Below are positions 1 through 10,699 of a stretch of DNA of 64,000 bases, one piece after another; within the stretch, counting starts at the first letter, position 1; every line of letters begins with the position of its first letter. The notes under the pieces are model-generated. The model ran no database searches. It saw only the letters and a list, made by a program, of their open reading frames with translations, and was not told the origin of the DNA. Source of the stretch: Diphasiastrum complanatum (taxonomy: Eukaryota; Streptophyta; Lycopodiopsida; Lycopodiales; Lycopodiaceae); contig CM055104.1 in assembly GCA_029204225.1 (NCBI GenBank), positions 41,259,390-41,323,389 on the forward strand. Direction: 5' to 3'. A program made the position numbers and the translations under genes.

Positions 1-1248
1 GTGAAAGGGCAGAAGATGGAGAGGGTTAGTATAACTCTCATGAATGGTGCTCTATCACAAACAGAGTACCAAGAAGATTTCAGATTCAATGTCTAGTCAG
101 AAAATGATATATGGTGGTTGGCAGCGTTTCAGGTAACTAGTCTCATTATTACATTACATTCATTGAATAGTATTAACTCATTGTTAACTAAGTCTGATTA
201 ATTCTTTGGACAGGTGCTGAAGGAGGATCATGATATATTATCATGGATATTCTCAAGGACATCTTATCCTAGGATCATCAAGGACCATATGGATGGAGGA
301 CTTCTCAATGTTCCAGGAGTTGTAGACTTCAATGTTGAATGGCACTTAGCAAGTGATTTGAAAACATTAAAATGTATGTATAATGTCTCTCACGGTGCTA
401 CATCAAAACACCCTTGTTTGTACTGTATGAAAATGGCAAAAGATGTAACTAGGAGCACAAGAATTGCTAGAGAATATGCAAATCCAAACTGGAAGCCTGT
501 GTTGCCTATCCCCTTAAAAAATGTGCATGTTTGCACTCTTCATGCAGGTTAGATTAATAGAAAAGATCATTTATCTTCATGTAATGTTTGCTTGGAATAC
601 TAATCCAGCATCATTAGCAAAGGAAGCTATCTCTCGATTAGAAGACGTTTTATCAAAAGCAGGACTCCATAAAGGACATGTCAAAATTCAAATAGATGAA
701 AAGCCTTCAGGAAAGAATGGGAACATGCCAACTAAGCCAAGCATAGGAGGAGCAAAGGCACGACATTTCCTATCAAATCATACTGGTAGGGCTTCTAATA
801 TTCAACACTCAGTTTGGACAGATATTATTGCTGCTACTCATGACTTCGAGAAAGACGGCAAAACCAGAGTACTAAAAGTTGATGTATGGAAAAAGCTTGA
901 TAATATGATTGCTATTTTAAGAAAAGAAAAATACTCTGATATTGATAAGAAAGCTGTCCAAAGGACTTGTGTCGAGTTTGTTAATGCAGTATCAAAAGCA
1001 TGGGGAGATGATCACATCACTCATTACATGGTTAGTATTAAATTCTTAAAATGCTTTCAAATCCAAACATAAGACTAACATTATGATTTTGACATATGCA
1101 GCACATACTAAGAGATCATACAACATTTTTTGCAAATACATATGGAAGCTTGAGTGTATGGTCATCACAAGGGATGGAGAAGTCACACTGGCAAGCACAA
1201 GCAGCATTTCATCGAAATACACAACATGGAGGAACCAATGAAAAATGA
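1..1248 (+). pseudogene. Broken multi-exon gene of unknown family (left end cut by window)
   Basis: Four exons can be chained: before 1 to 132, 214-544, about 545-1030 and 1102-1245, followed by TGA at 1246. The introns 133-213 and 1031-1101 have GT..AG ends and keep phase 0. The product has a CLYC cysteine pair near 417-428, then an HVCTLHA string, then IEKIIYLH, and near the end a YGSLSVWSSQGMEK stretch. Two breaks are visible: an in-frame TAG at 94-96 and a one-base frameshift near 545 where the reading passes from one frame to another. I do not recognise the family. The style (long unstructured protein, paired cysteines, repeat-rich surroundings) fits a transposon-borne or lineage-expanded gene, but that is inference. 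Confidence 0.5.
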
Positions 1249-1508
1249 AACTACATTTGTCAATTGTTTCAGTGGTTCTACCACAGAGTTCAAATTCGAC
1301 ATATAACAAAGTCCACACAATACAACAAGTTTAGAAAAGCATGCAAGTTCATACAGGAAGAGAAAATTAGATGATTGTTGAGTACAAGATTATCATTATC
1401 ATCAAATCATGACATGTTCAGAATTGCTTTGCAAATTCATTGAACAAGAAATGAGAAATATTCAATGTAAATGTATTGACTGTATTATACCAAAATAAAA
1501 AGTGTCAA

Positions 1509-1694
1509 CTATTCATCATCAGATCTTGCGTCAGATTCTATGGCAGTATTGTCATGAAAAAATTCTCTGCTAGCGTATGCATCCAATAGATGTGCATTAT
1601 CTTTATTTTCACTAAGCTCAATATAAGTGGAATACAATGAATAATGGGAGCTCCTTAAAGGAACATTCCCATCAGTAAAGCCTAAAATGTTCAA
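1509..1694 (-). CDS. Possible 3' exon or small acidic ORF
   Basis: This is a 61-codon open frame on the minus strand ending in an acidic tail (ESDARSDDE). It lies just downstream of the two-exon acidic gene and has similar composition, so it may be an alternative last exon or the end of the same transposon-borne gene. No donor and acceptor pair joining the two was convincing, and nothing in it is recognised. Confidence 0.2.
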   Translation of the reverse strand: MNILGFTDGNVPLRSSHYSLYSTYIELSENKDNAHLLDAYASREFFHDNTAIESDARSDDE

Positions 1695-1739
1695 AACATA
1701 AGATCTTTTAACAAAAATGATCTTATTTGTCTTTACAAA

Positions 1740-2632
1740 TTAATGTCCTCCTAGGTAAAATGATAAAGCTTTAACTGCCATTATAAGAGTCTCCCCGACT
1801 GGGCTCAGCTTGGAATGAGCAACACAGATCTCATTCTTCAAGAAATGTCTAAGATAGTGGCCAAGTCCACTATCTCTCTGGAAAGGCGATGCGTGTTGTC
1901 TGAAACCACCTCGTCTCGCAACAAAATCATCTATTATGAGAGCATCCTGCAATAGGAAATTTGTTAGCAAAAACACATTCAGTGATTAGAAATATCGTAA
2001 TGCAAGAAAATTTAAACACTTACACATTCTTCATCATCAGCAGCAACCAGATCAAGATGATCAAGATAATGACCACGTACTGAACTGGAATCATCCGTGA
2101 AATGCAATAATGATGGACGAGGGAAGCCCATCTGGGATTGAAATGTCGTGATTTCTTCATCGGATGATCTACCTCGCCCATCCTCAGCTATATTTGATAA
2201 AGTCTTAGTAAAGCATTCTTCAGCAGTCATAATTCCCTCCTCATCATCAAAATCAATACCAGCAACAAAATCATCTGTTTCAAAATCTACGAAGTCGGAG
2301 AATTCGAAAATTGTGCCGGATAATAAACATAGAACCTCGTCTTCACGATAGTCAAAAAATTTACATAAATCAGCAGTAGTAAAATATACATCGTCATTAA
2401 TATAATATACAGACAAATTGAATAGATATTTAGAATCCTCTGTAGGGTTGGATTCATCAGCAGATGTATTTTGGCCAATAAAAGAATCTTGTAGAGAATC
2501 AGTATTTATATTTATAGAGTCTTGTGCGCGTTTCTTCAGAACTAATTTCTTTCTATTATATTCAGCTTGCACATGTCCGATATACCGTACGTTCCTTCCA
2601 TACATATCGGTCCTCTGCGAGATTTTTATCAC
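1740..2632 (-). CDS. Two-exon hypothetical acidic protein
   Basis: On the minus strand, exon 1 runs 2632-2024 and exon 2 runs 1946-1740. The intron 2023-1947 begins GTAAGT and ends TTGCAG, and both junctions are phase 0, giving about 271 residues. The start is the first ATG of the open frame, so upstream exons are possible. The N-terminus is basic (RKKLVLKKR). The middle is very acidic (runs of D and E, including FDDEEG). The C-terminus is compact and mixed, ending near SFYLGGH. No domain is recognised. The clean splice with a conserved frame argues for a real gene rather than chance. It lies next to a broken gene and a copia element, so it may be an accessory gene of a DNA transposon. Confidence 0.5.
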
Positions 2633-2807
2633 CCTTATGTTCTCACCCTCCTCGTCGTGTGCAAGTCCGCTATTGCATAGTACACATCCATGAATAGGAG
2701 AAAGCAGACCAGGAGGGACCTTTTCTCTCCTGGCTCATCCTCAGCCCCTGCGGTGGCCGATACCCCTCCTGCTAGACATAGAACGCGCAACCGCAGTAAG
2801 CAGACTA

Positions 2808-4870
2808 AGAAACCATTTAGATCAAGCCATCAGCATACTACTAGAGGATTGTTAGACATTGTGCATTCAGACATTTGTGGCCCGATGAAAAATCCTTCTA
2901 TGAAGGATGCAAAGTATTTTATATCTTTAATTGATGAATTTTCCAGAAGGACTATGGTGTACTTTATCAAGAAGAAATTAGAAGCTTTCAATTGTTTCAG
3001 AATCTTCAAGGAGCACGTAGAAAAGGAGACTAGAAGGACGATCAAGGCCCTAAGGTCACAGTCCTCACTCAAATGGCTTAGCCAAGAGAAAGAACTGTAC
3101 TCTGGTTGAATAAGCTAAATGTATGCTGGCACATGCATCGCTGCCCAAAAGTTTTTGGGCCGAAGCTATATCCACTTCAGCTTACATCCAGAACGGATGT
3201 TCGACCAAGACCCTCTCAAGCAAGACCCCCCATGGATAGGCTCTAAGCCTTCTGTGAAGAATGTATGGTTGCGAATATCAACGTCTACTGTAGCTATCGC
3301 CTCTTTGGGTAGGTCACTCCATCGGATCACCTGGTTGTAGTGTTGCTTCAACTGATACTTCTTATTCACAGGTGCCTTGGGTGGATCGATCCTTGAGACT
3401 TTCGCCATAGCAGACTTTTGTGGTGGTTGAGCTGGTACCTTCTTGGTTCCATAACGATCTGGGTCCATGAGGAGAATGTTCGGATGCGTTGCCTATGCGC
3501 ATATCCCAAAAGACACGAGGAAAAAATTTGACTTCCAAGGTCTTAAGACCATCCTGATTGGGTATGCCTCATCTGATAACACATACAAGCTGTATGATCC
3601 TGATACCCAACAAATCTTGTATAGCCAAGATAAAGTCTTTATTGAGGATCAATTCATTGACAACAAAGGCAATTATATTGTCCTAGGATAACCTTCATCA
3701 TCTGCCATTGACATGACAATCAAAGCTTTTGGCCCAAGCATGTCCATTGTCGACCCACTATTTGACAGCGAATCAGACGAAGACGTTGTTGCTACCCAGC
3801 AACAAGTCCCAAGAGTGGTTCATCAGTCAATTTCTCCCAGAAGATCAAGCCGAGTGCACACACAACCCACAAGGTATACTCCTGAGTCTGCATGTCTCTT
3901 GATACAAGAACTGACAACAGTCGAAGAGGCACTCAACCACCCAGACTCTGATCTTTGGAGAGAAGCTATGGATAGAGATTATTCCTCTCTGGTCAAGAAC
4001 CAGATGTGGTCAGTAGTCAAAGCTCCTATTGGCTGCAATATCATTGATTGCAAATGGATCTTCAAAATTAAGTACAATGCCAATGGAGTAATTGATCAAA
4101 GGAAGGCAAGACTGGTAGCACGAGGATTCACTCAAATCCCCAACGTCGACTATAGTGAGACTTTCACTCCAGTAGTCAAGCATTCATCGATCCGAGACCT
4201 CCTATCATATGTTGCAGTTGCCGACCTCGAAGTGCATCAATTCGATGTACAAACAACTTATCTGAATGGAGTTATACAAGAAGACATCTACATGATCCAG
4301 TCCAAAGGATACGTTTTGGAAGGTATGAAGAATCATTCACAATCTTCTTGATAGATACAATCTAAAGAATTGTAAGTTAGCTCACTCACCGATGGATCCA
4401 GGCCTACGTTTGTCAAAGGACCAATGTCCCAAGACCAAGCAAGGAGAGGAGCAGATGAGAGAGTATCAGTACTGATCGATACTTGGATCTCTCATGTACG
4501 CAATGGTCTGTACAAGACCTGACATCTCTTTTGCAATAAGCTCACTCAGCCAATATATGACTAATCCTAGTATTACCCATTGGAAGACTCTCATAAGAGT
4601 CATGAGGTATATTCGAGCTACCATGGACTAGTGCATCTGCTATGGAGATGTCAGCAACAACAATCTTCATCAGCTTAGTGGATATTCTGATGCAAGCTGG
4701 GGAGGAGACGTAGACAATCGTAAGTCCACATATGGATTCACATTCTTCTTCAATGACGGTCGTATCTCATGGAACAGTCGTAAGCAAACCTCTATCGCTC
4801 TTTCTTCTACAGAAGCAGAATACATTGCTGCTTCTCAATCTATTAAAGAAGCATTTTGGTTGATAAATTT
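2808..4870 (+). mobile_element. Ty1/copia retrotransposon remnant (integrase, partial RT, RNase H)
   Basis: Translated pieces appear in the usual copia order. The integrase N-part contains DIVHSDICGPM and ISLIDEFSRR (2850-2960). It jumps over the usual DNGGEY segment to RKNRTLVE (about 3085), which is followed by a stop, then continues to KPSVKN (about 3262). A foreign block follows, and integrase resumes at FGCVAYAHIPKDTRKKFD (3475). The RT N-part is at 3900-4340 (WREAMDRDY, WIFKIKYNANG, LVARGFTQ). The central RT with the YVDD active site is missing. RNase H follows at about 4490-4865 (SILGSLMYAMVCTRPD around a stop, YSDASWGGDVDNRKST, ALSSTEAEYIAAS). Gag, protease and LTRs are not seen. The element is dead, with stops, frameshifts and internal deletions. 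Confidence 0.88.
3263..3466 (-). other. Foreign block with an open minus frame inside the copia integrase
   Basis: Copia integrase coding stops at about 3262 and resumes at 3467 with the residues that should follow directly. The roughly 204 bases between read without a stop on the minus strand (start MDPDRYGTKK, later KVSRIDPPKAP). I recognise no domain. It could be captured genomic sequence, repair filler or part of another element. The exact borders are uncertain by a few bases. Confidence 0.45.
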
Positions 4871-5129
4871 ACTGTCAACCAAAATGTGCATTCGTGGCTG
4901 TCTAACTGATCAACTTCGTGATGCCATTTACAAATTAGCATCCGTTGTCAGGCACTTATATTTTCTTGTTTATATCGATATCTTATGAAATTGCGTGTTT
5001 TTTTTCTAAGACAAGTTTGATAAAATAATATGAACGTACTAAAATCTAGTTATACTGCAAACATGATGTAGATGGATGTGTGGTAAGGAGATTCATGAGA
5101 TAGACGTGCAAAAAAACAAGAAGATATGG
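4871..5129. other. Spacer between copia and CACTA remnants
   Basis: AT-rich sequence between the end of readable copia RNase H and the first recognisable CACTA residues. No gene, LTR edge or terminal inverted repeat is evident. Confidence 0.4.
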
Positions 5130-6810
5130 TGGAGGCTCTGTATGTATGCTTGAGAGGGATTTTCCAACTTCTATTTTAGACATACTGGTGCATATGCTTG
5201 TGCACTTGGTCCAAGAAGTTGGTATTGCCGGTCCTGTGCACTCAAGCTATAATACAATTGAATTTGATTTTAGTGGTTTCAATAATTGTAGTGTGATTCT
5301 TTCAAATTATAAATAACAGAATGTTCTCATTGATGTGTTAAAATTTTCTGTAGGTGGATGTTTTTCTTGGAGAAATTCATGAAAGTGTTGAAAGATTTCA
5401 TGCGTCAGAAGGCAAGGCCAAAGGGAAGCATGTCAGAGGGATGATTAGTGCAAGAATCTCTATTTTATGTTACCGAAGTTTTGTTTCAAATAGATCCATC
5501 TGCTCCACGACTATGGCATGATTAGGAAAGTAATGAGGTGAAAGGTGAAAAACCTCAAGTTATGGGTAGTCTTAAAAAAATGACACCTATTTTGAGAAAA
5601 AAAATTTCAATCTTCATGCTATATAATTCAGGAGTAATGGACAAATGGTTGGAATTATAGAAGATAAAAAAGAAGAGTATTGACTAGAATCGACACCAAC
5701 GCAATAGGCATAGAGGCCAAGCTGCACCTTCACATGATCTTGTGCCATTGCCCAACCAATGCACTATAGACTGGATGGTTGATATACTCCGACAAGCAAG
5801 ATCAAAGGGACAATTCATATCTGACACAAAATGGGAATTTGCAAGAGGATGTGATTGGAAGGTTTGTCTATAACTCTATTTTTTTTAAGTGAACAATTTT
5901 AATTTGTATGATGATTGATTATTGTTTTAATTATAATCAGCATGTGACAGTATCGAAAGTATAGTGCAATGTGAGCATATGGTCGCCATCATCGCATTGA
6001 ATCAGTTGATATGAAACTACGAACTTATAATTGTGGTGTGATGGCATCCTTCCATCAAGAAAGTCAGAGTAGTGCTCAAGATCAAAGTCCAATTTCTGGA
6101 GAGCTTGAGTATGTAGGAATCATACAAGCCATATATGAGGTGTGTTTTGGTGAAATGGGTAAATATTTGTTATTTGACGTGAAATGGTTCAAAATCAACT
6201 ATAGAGGATCAAATGCAACTGTAAAAAAATATCGTAGTGGAACTTTTTGCTATCGATTCAACCAAGCCATTAAGCATGGACTTTTCAGACACATTGGTGT
6301 TGCCTCGTCATTGTGAACAGGTGTGCATGAATTTCACATTTTTTCTTTTTGTCAATTGTGATCAATGTTATATTAATCATCTACACTACTTTTTCATTAC
6401 ATCTATTTATTGTGAATTAAAATGTGATCATAACAAATATCTAATCCTAACATTGCTAAATGTGCAAGTATTTTTTCAACCAGATCGACTAAACAAAGAT
6501 TGGTGGTATGTTGTTCAAATTAAGCCACGCTCAAAACATGTATTCGAAAATGTATATGTTGAGAATGAAATGGAAGATCTAAATTTGGACAACACAAGTA
6601 TATCTGATGAAGATGTACATATATCTTCGAGTTTGATTCTCATGATTTCGACGACTCAGATGATGAAGAGGACAACAATGATTCTTTGCATGAAGACAAT
6701 ATTGAGAGAGGTTTTGATTTCGATAGTGATGATGAAAATCATTTTACCAGAGATAAGTTGCAAGATGTATTGGCTGATGAATTTGAATCTTACGATGATG
6801 AATAAAGTTT
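5130..6810 (+). pseudogene. CACTA (En/Spm) TNP2-type transposase, C-terminal half (DUF4218 and DUF4216)
   Basis: The reading resembles the C-terminal regions of plant TNP2-like transposases. At 5135-5240 it reads CMLERDFP and then VHMLVHLVQEVGIAGPVHS, typical of DUF4218. After a probable intron ending TCTGTAG at 5353 comes WMFFLEKFMKVLKDF and ARPKGSMSEG (5354-5440). The DUF4216-like part starts near 6011 (TYNCGVMA, then LFDVKWFKINYRG), shifts frame near 6210-6290, and gives SDTLVLPRHCEQ before a GT at 6321. It resumes as VFFQPDRLNKDWWYVVQIKP (6468-6530), and the expected AG acceptor there is off by one base. Another frameshift near 6630 leads to an acidic C-terminus ending SYDDE. Several stops and shifts show it is inactive. 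The N-terminal transposase core is absent. Confidence 0.8.
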
Positions 6811-6829
6811 GTACATGTCACAAATAATT

Positions 6830-7440
6830 TTGTCATAAAATGATCCATTGTGGTCAATATATATTGTTTTCAGATTAAAATTATTATATTTTTCTGTGTG
6901 AACTAATTAAGAGATATATGTGTTGATTATTTATATATTATAATTAAAAAGCATCTTCTTTGAGATAATAATACACCTTGCCACAATATTGTTCGACTAT
7001 TCATTGATCTTTGCAAACACACAAAGGTGTATAACATTGCAATTTTTTTATTAACAAATTAGCTTAACAAGCTACCACATGGCTCTCAATTGTAAGGTAC
7101 TTAGCATCCTTTCAAATGCATATGAAGCTCATGCTTATATTTTTACCCATTAGTACCATATTGAAATTAATGTCAAATTTTGATTATAGAATTTTCTCAA
7201 TATACAAACACATCATAATGTCCATAAATGCATAAGATAACATGTAATATTCAACTGATAATAACTTCAATTCATCATAGCATAATAATTTGACATAATG
7301 ATCATTTGATTTTTAGTTCTAAGTATACACTTATTCAAAATCTTAAAAAAAATCTTATTTGCTTTTAAATTAATCATAAAGTTGTTGTTTATTAACGTAT
7401 TATTCATAATAGTTAAAAAAAAAAATTACAACAGACTAAT
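6830..7440. other. AT-rich spacer
   Basis: Very AT-rich sequence after the CACTA remnant, with A and T homopolymers and no open frame of note. No repeat boundary or RNA gene seen. Confidence 0.5.
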
Positions 7441-7442
7441 TT

Positions 7443-7911
7443 TGCCATGCATGGCACTGCCACGTGTGGCAAATTTCCAAAGCAAAATTTCTTTAAGTAT
7501 TGTGTTTTGATATTGCCATGCATGGCAAATTTTTTGACAAATTTTGTCACGCGTGGCAATAAAAAAAGCCATCGCTCTGGAATTTTCTCTGGAGATTTGC
7601 CACACGTGGCAAATCCCAAAAGAATCATGTCAGATGACAATTGGCTAAATAACAACCTTACGTGGCACTTTCACACGTGGCTGTGCCACGCCGACATATT
7701 TTGGAACTCAAATTTTAAATTTTGAGTTTAAAAAAATTTGCGTGGCAGTGCCACGCAGAATTAAAATTTTTTTGCCAGACCCCACCTTCAGCCTGGATTT
7801 CACTAGCAGGGTCCTTGGAAAGGAAAAGTTTTGACATGGATGTGCCACGCATAAGAAAAATGTCAAAATTTCGGCTAAGTATCAGATTCGCGTGGCAGCG
7901 TCGCATGGCAA
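7443..7911. repeat. Cluster of short palindromes built on TGCCACG/CGTGGCA
   Basis: About a dozen copies of the half-sites TGCCACG/CGTGGCA or TGCCATG/CATGGCA occur in 470 bases, many paired into palindromes: TGCCATGCATGGCA at 7443-7456 and again at 7514-7527, TGCCACGTGTGGCA at 7458-7471, TGTCACGCGTGGCA at 7545-7558, TGCCACACGTGGCA at 7598-7611, the spaced inverted pairs at 7671-7691 and 7740-7756, and single sites near 7841 and 7890. Several contain CACGTG or ACGTGG, the core bound by plant bZIP and bHLH factors. The intervening sequence is AT-rich and non-coding. Spacing is irregular, so this is not a simple tandem array. Confidence 0.75.
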
Positions 7912-7928
7912 AACACACATATGTGTAG

Positions 7929-10348
7929 TTGTGCAAGTCTAACGACTTCAATGATCTTTGTGATCAATGTGGGATCAAAAGACAATTTACACAAGCTCAT
8001 ACTCCTGCTCCCAATGGTGTAGAGAATTGTCCGATTGTGAAAAGTGCCATATCTATGCTAGCTGAGATTAAACTACCAAAAGATTTTTGGTCAGAAGCAT
8101 GCAATACGATAGTCTATCTTCAAAATAGAAGTCCTACCATTGCCATACCAAAGATAACACCTGAGGAGGCATTCACGAAGAAGAAGCCAAAGGTGAACCA
8201 CTTGCGAATCTTTGGATGTAAGGCCTTTGTACACATTCCTAAGGAAAAGAGACATAAACTTGATGTCAAAGCTATCAAGTGTATATTCTTAGGATATGAT
8301 GATCGTGTTAAGAGCTATAGATGTTTTGATCCAGTGGAAAACAAAATACATGTAAGTCGTGATGTCATCTTTGATGAATCCAAGATGTATAAAGACGAGG
8401 ATGCTGAGAAAATAGACACATCCAGTGGGAAAGATGGTATAGTGAGGATACCTCCTGATGATGATCCATTTATTGACTTTCCTAGTGATGGATATGAGGA
8501 TACATCTCAAGATACTACTACTCAACCTCAAGAGGTAGGTTGGAGAGGTAGAGATAAACCTTTTGGTGCAAGAAAGACTGAAGCTGCAGGTGACAAACGC
8601 AAGGAGAAAGATGTACCGTGGGATACATTTTCACCAGAAAGCCGACCACCTGACAAGAAGCTCCCTAAGTGGTTTGAGAGATTATTGGAGAGCCGCGACA
8701 TGGATGACTTTCCAGGATCATCTAGCCAGGGAGAGCTACGAAGATCAACAAGAGAGAAGACACGACCTGAAAGGTATGAAGCAAATTATGCTCTCTTATC
8801 TAGCATTATTCAAAGCAAAGAACCTTCGACTTATGGTGAAGCGAAGGATGATGACATTTGGGTCAAGGCCATGGGAGAGGAGATGGAGTCAATTGCTAAG
8901 CATAGCACATGGGACTTAGTGAAACCACCAGTTGGCAAAAAACCCATTTGCAAATGGGTATACAGGACTAAGTACCATGCAGATGGAAGTATAGCAAAGC
9001 ACAAAGCAAGATTGGTGATCAAAGGGTATGCACAAAGTAAAGGGATTGACTATGAGGAGACCTTTGCGCCAGTATGTAAGTGGAATACTCTACATCTACT
9101 TGTTGCTTTAGCTTCAGCTTTTGGTTGGCCTTTGCATCAGATGGATGTGAAATCTGCTTTTCTAAATGGTGGGTTAGAAGAAGAGGTGTTCATGGATCAA
9201 CCTGAAGACTTTGTAGTGAAAGGACAGGAGAATAAAGTATGTCGCTTGAAGAAAGAGCTTTATGGTCTTAAATAGGCACCGCGTGCGTGGTATAGTAGAA
9301 TTGATGCCTACTTTCATTCAAAGGGGATGGTGAGAACACATTTTGATCCGAATCTGTATGTCTTATGCTTTGATGATATGGTTGCTTTGATTGCTCTTTA
9401 TGTTGATGACTTGATTATTACGGGAAATAATCAAGAGATGATAGACATGATCAAGAAAGACCTCATGAAACAATTCGAGATGACAGATCTCATCTTGATG
9501 CATTATTGCCTTGGACTAGAGGTGTGGCAAAAAGGACACGAAGTGGGTTTAACACAGGTGAAGTATGTCAAAAAGTTGCTGCACAGGTTCAGGTTGCAGG
9601 ATTGCAAACCAGTGAACACTCCTATGGAACCAGGTAAAAAGCTTTATAAACTTGATGAGTCATAGCCATTTGATGCTACATTGTATAGGCAGTTAGTAGG
9701 GAGCTTGATATACCTTACCACAACTAGACCACATATATGTTATGTTGTTGGTATTGTAAGTCAGTTTATGGCAGCACCTACGGAAATGCATTGGAAGGCA
9801 GCTAAGCACATTTTGCATTATGTCAAAGGCACTTCAGATTATGCTTGATTTACAAGAAGCATGAGGGTTTACCTGAGTTATGTGGCTATGTGGATGCGAA
9901 TTGGGGAGGTGACTATGATGATCGTAGATCCACCACATGGTATGTACTCCAGCTTTGTGGAAGTTGTTTTTCTTGGTCTAGTAAGAAGCAAAGTACGATT
10001 GCTCTATCCACCACAGAAGCATAGTATAAGGCAATGTGTAGTGTAGCACATGAGGCTATATGGTTGAGACAAATCTTGGATGAAGTTGGCATGAAGTAGA
10101 AAAATCTCACGACTATACATAGCGACAGTTAGAGTGGCATTCAGCTAGCAAAGAATCCAGTGTTCCATGCGAGAACCAAATACATTGAGATTCAGTATTA
10201 CTTTATATGTGAGAGGCTGCTGAATTGTGAAATTCATGTTGTTCATTGTAGTACGGAAGAACAACTAGCTGATATTTTCACTAAGCCACTTGTTAAAGAA
10301 AAGTTTGATAAGTTTAGATCAAAGCTTTTTGTACTTAAAGTTTGTTGA
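7929..10348 (+). mobile_element. Ty1/copia retrotransposon, 5'-truncated (integrase to RNase H)
   Basis: The best preserved copia pol in the left half. The integrase C-part starts abruptly at 7929 (QFTQAHTPAPNGVEN, FWSEACNT, LRIFGCKAFVHIPKEKRHK). The RT follows in the same open frame (WVKAMGEEMESI at about 8860, WVYRTKYHADG, LVIKGYAQSKGIDYEETFAPV, MDVKSAFLNG). That frame ends at a TAG (9273-9275), where the family has glutamine before APRAW. The RT active-site string LYVDDLIITG lies at about 9397. RNase H follows with several more stops and shifts (LVGSLIYLTTTRPH near 9700; VFHARTKYIEIQYYF and ADIFTKPLVKEKF at 10160-10305). A purine-rich tract at 10392-10405 is a likely PPT. Gag, protease and the 5' LTR are missing. 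Confidence 0.92.
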
Positions 10349-10405
10349 CTTTAAAGCTATGTATATGACTGTATAAAAAGTAAACTCTATTTTAAGGGAG
10401 AGAGT

Positions 10406-10690
10406 AGAATTAAAGTAGAATCACTATGCTACTGTACTATGGGTCCTATCAATCGATAAGGATCACTTGGCCTCGCCACGAGGCGAGTCGATGGGACACG
10501 CATCCCGCCAATGGCAACCTGGGTCATGCATGGGTTGCCTGAGTGAAGAACTATATGTACAGTGTAATTTCATTTTGAGAAATACAGTTGCTATGTGAGC
10601 TTGTTGTGGGGAGTGTTTTATGTCTGTGTTACTGTGTAGCATGATCTATGTTCCTGTTCGAAGCAGATTCTAAGTCTTAAATGGCCTATT
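10406..10690 (+). repeat. Possible 3' LTR remnant of the preceding copia element
   Basis: It follows the purine tract and contains a stretch typical of copia LTR 3' regions (TGTAATTTCATTTTGAGAAA at 10562-10581). No second copy exists in the window and no TG..CA ends could be fixed, so the extent is a guess. Confidence 0.35.
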
Positions 10691-10699
10691 AGACTTCTG

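Noticed and set aside
2148-2693. Plus-strand frames opposite the two-exon acidic gene
   Set aside because: Serine-rich antisense shadows of an acidic coding region.
7413-7951. Overlapping short open frames on both strands in the palindrome cluster
   Set aside because: They arise from repeated TGCCACG units and show no protein-like conservation.
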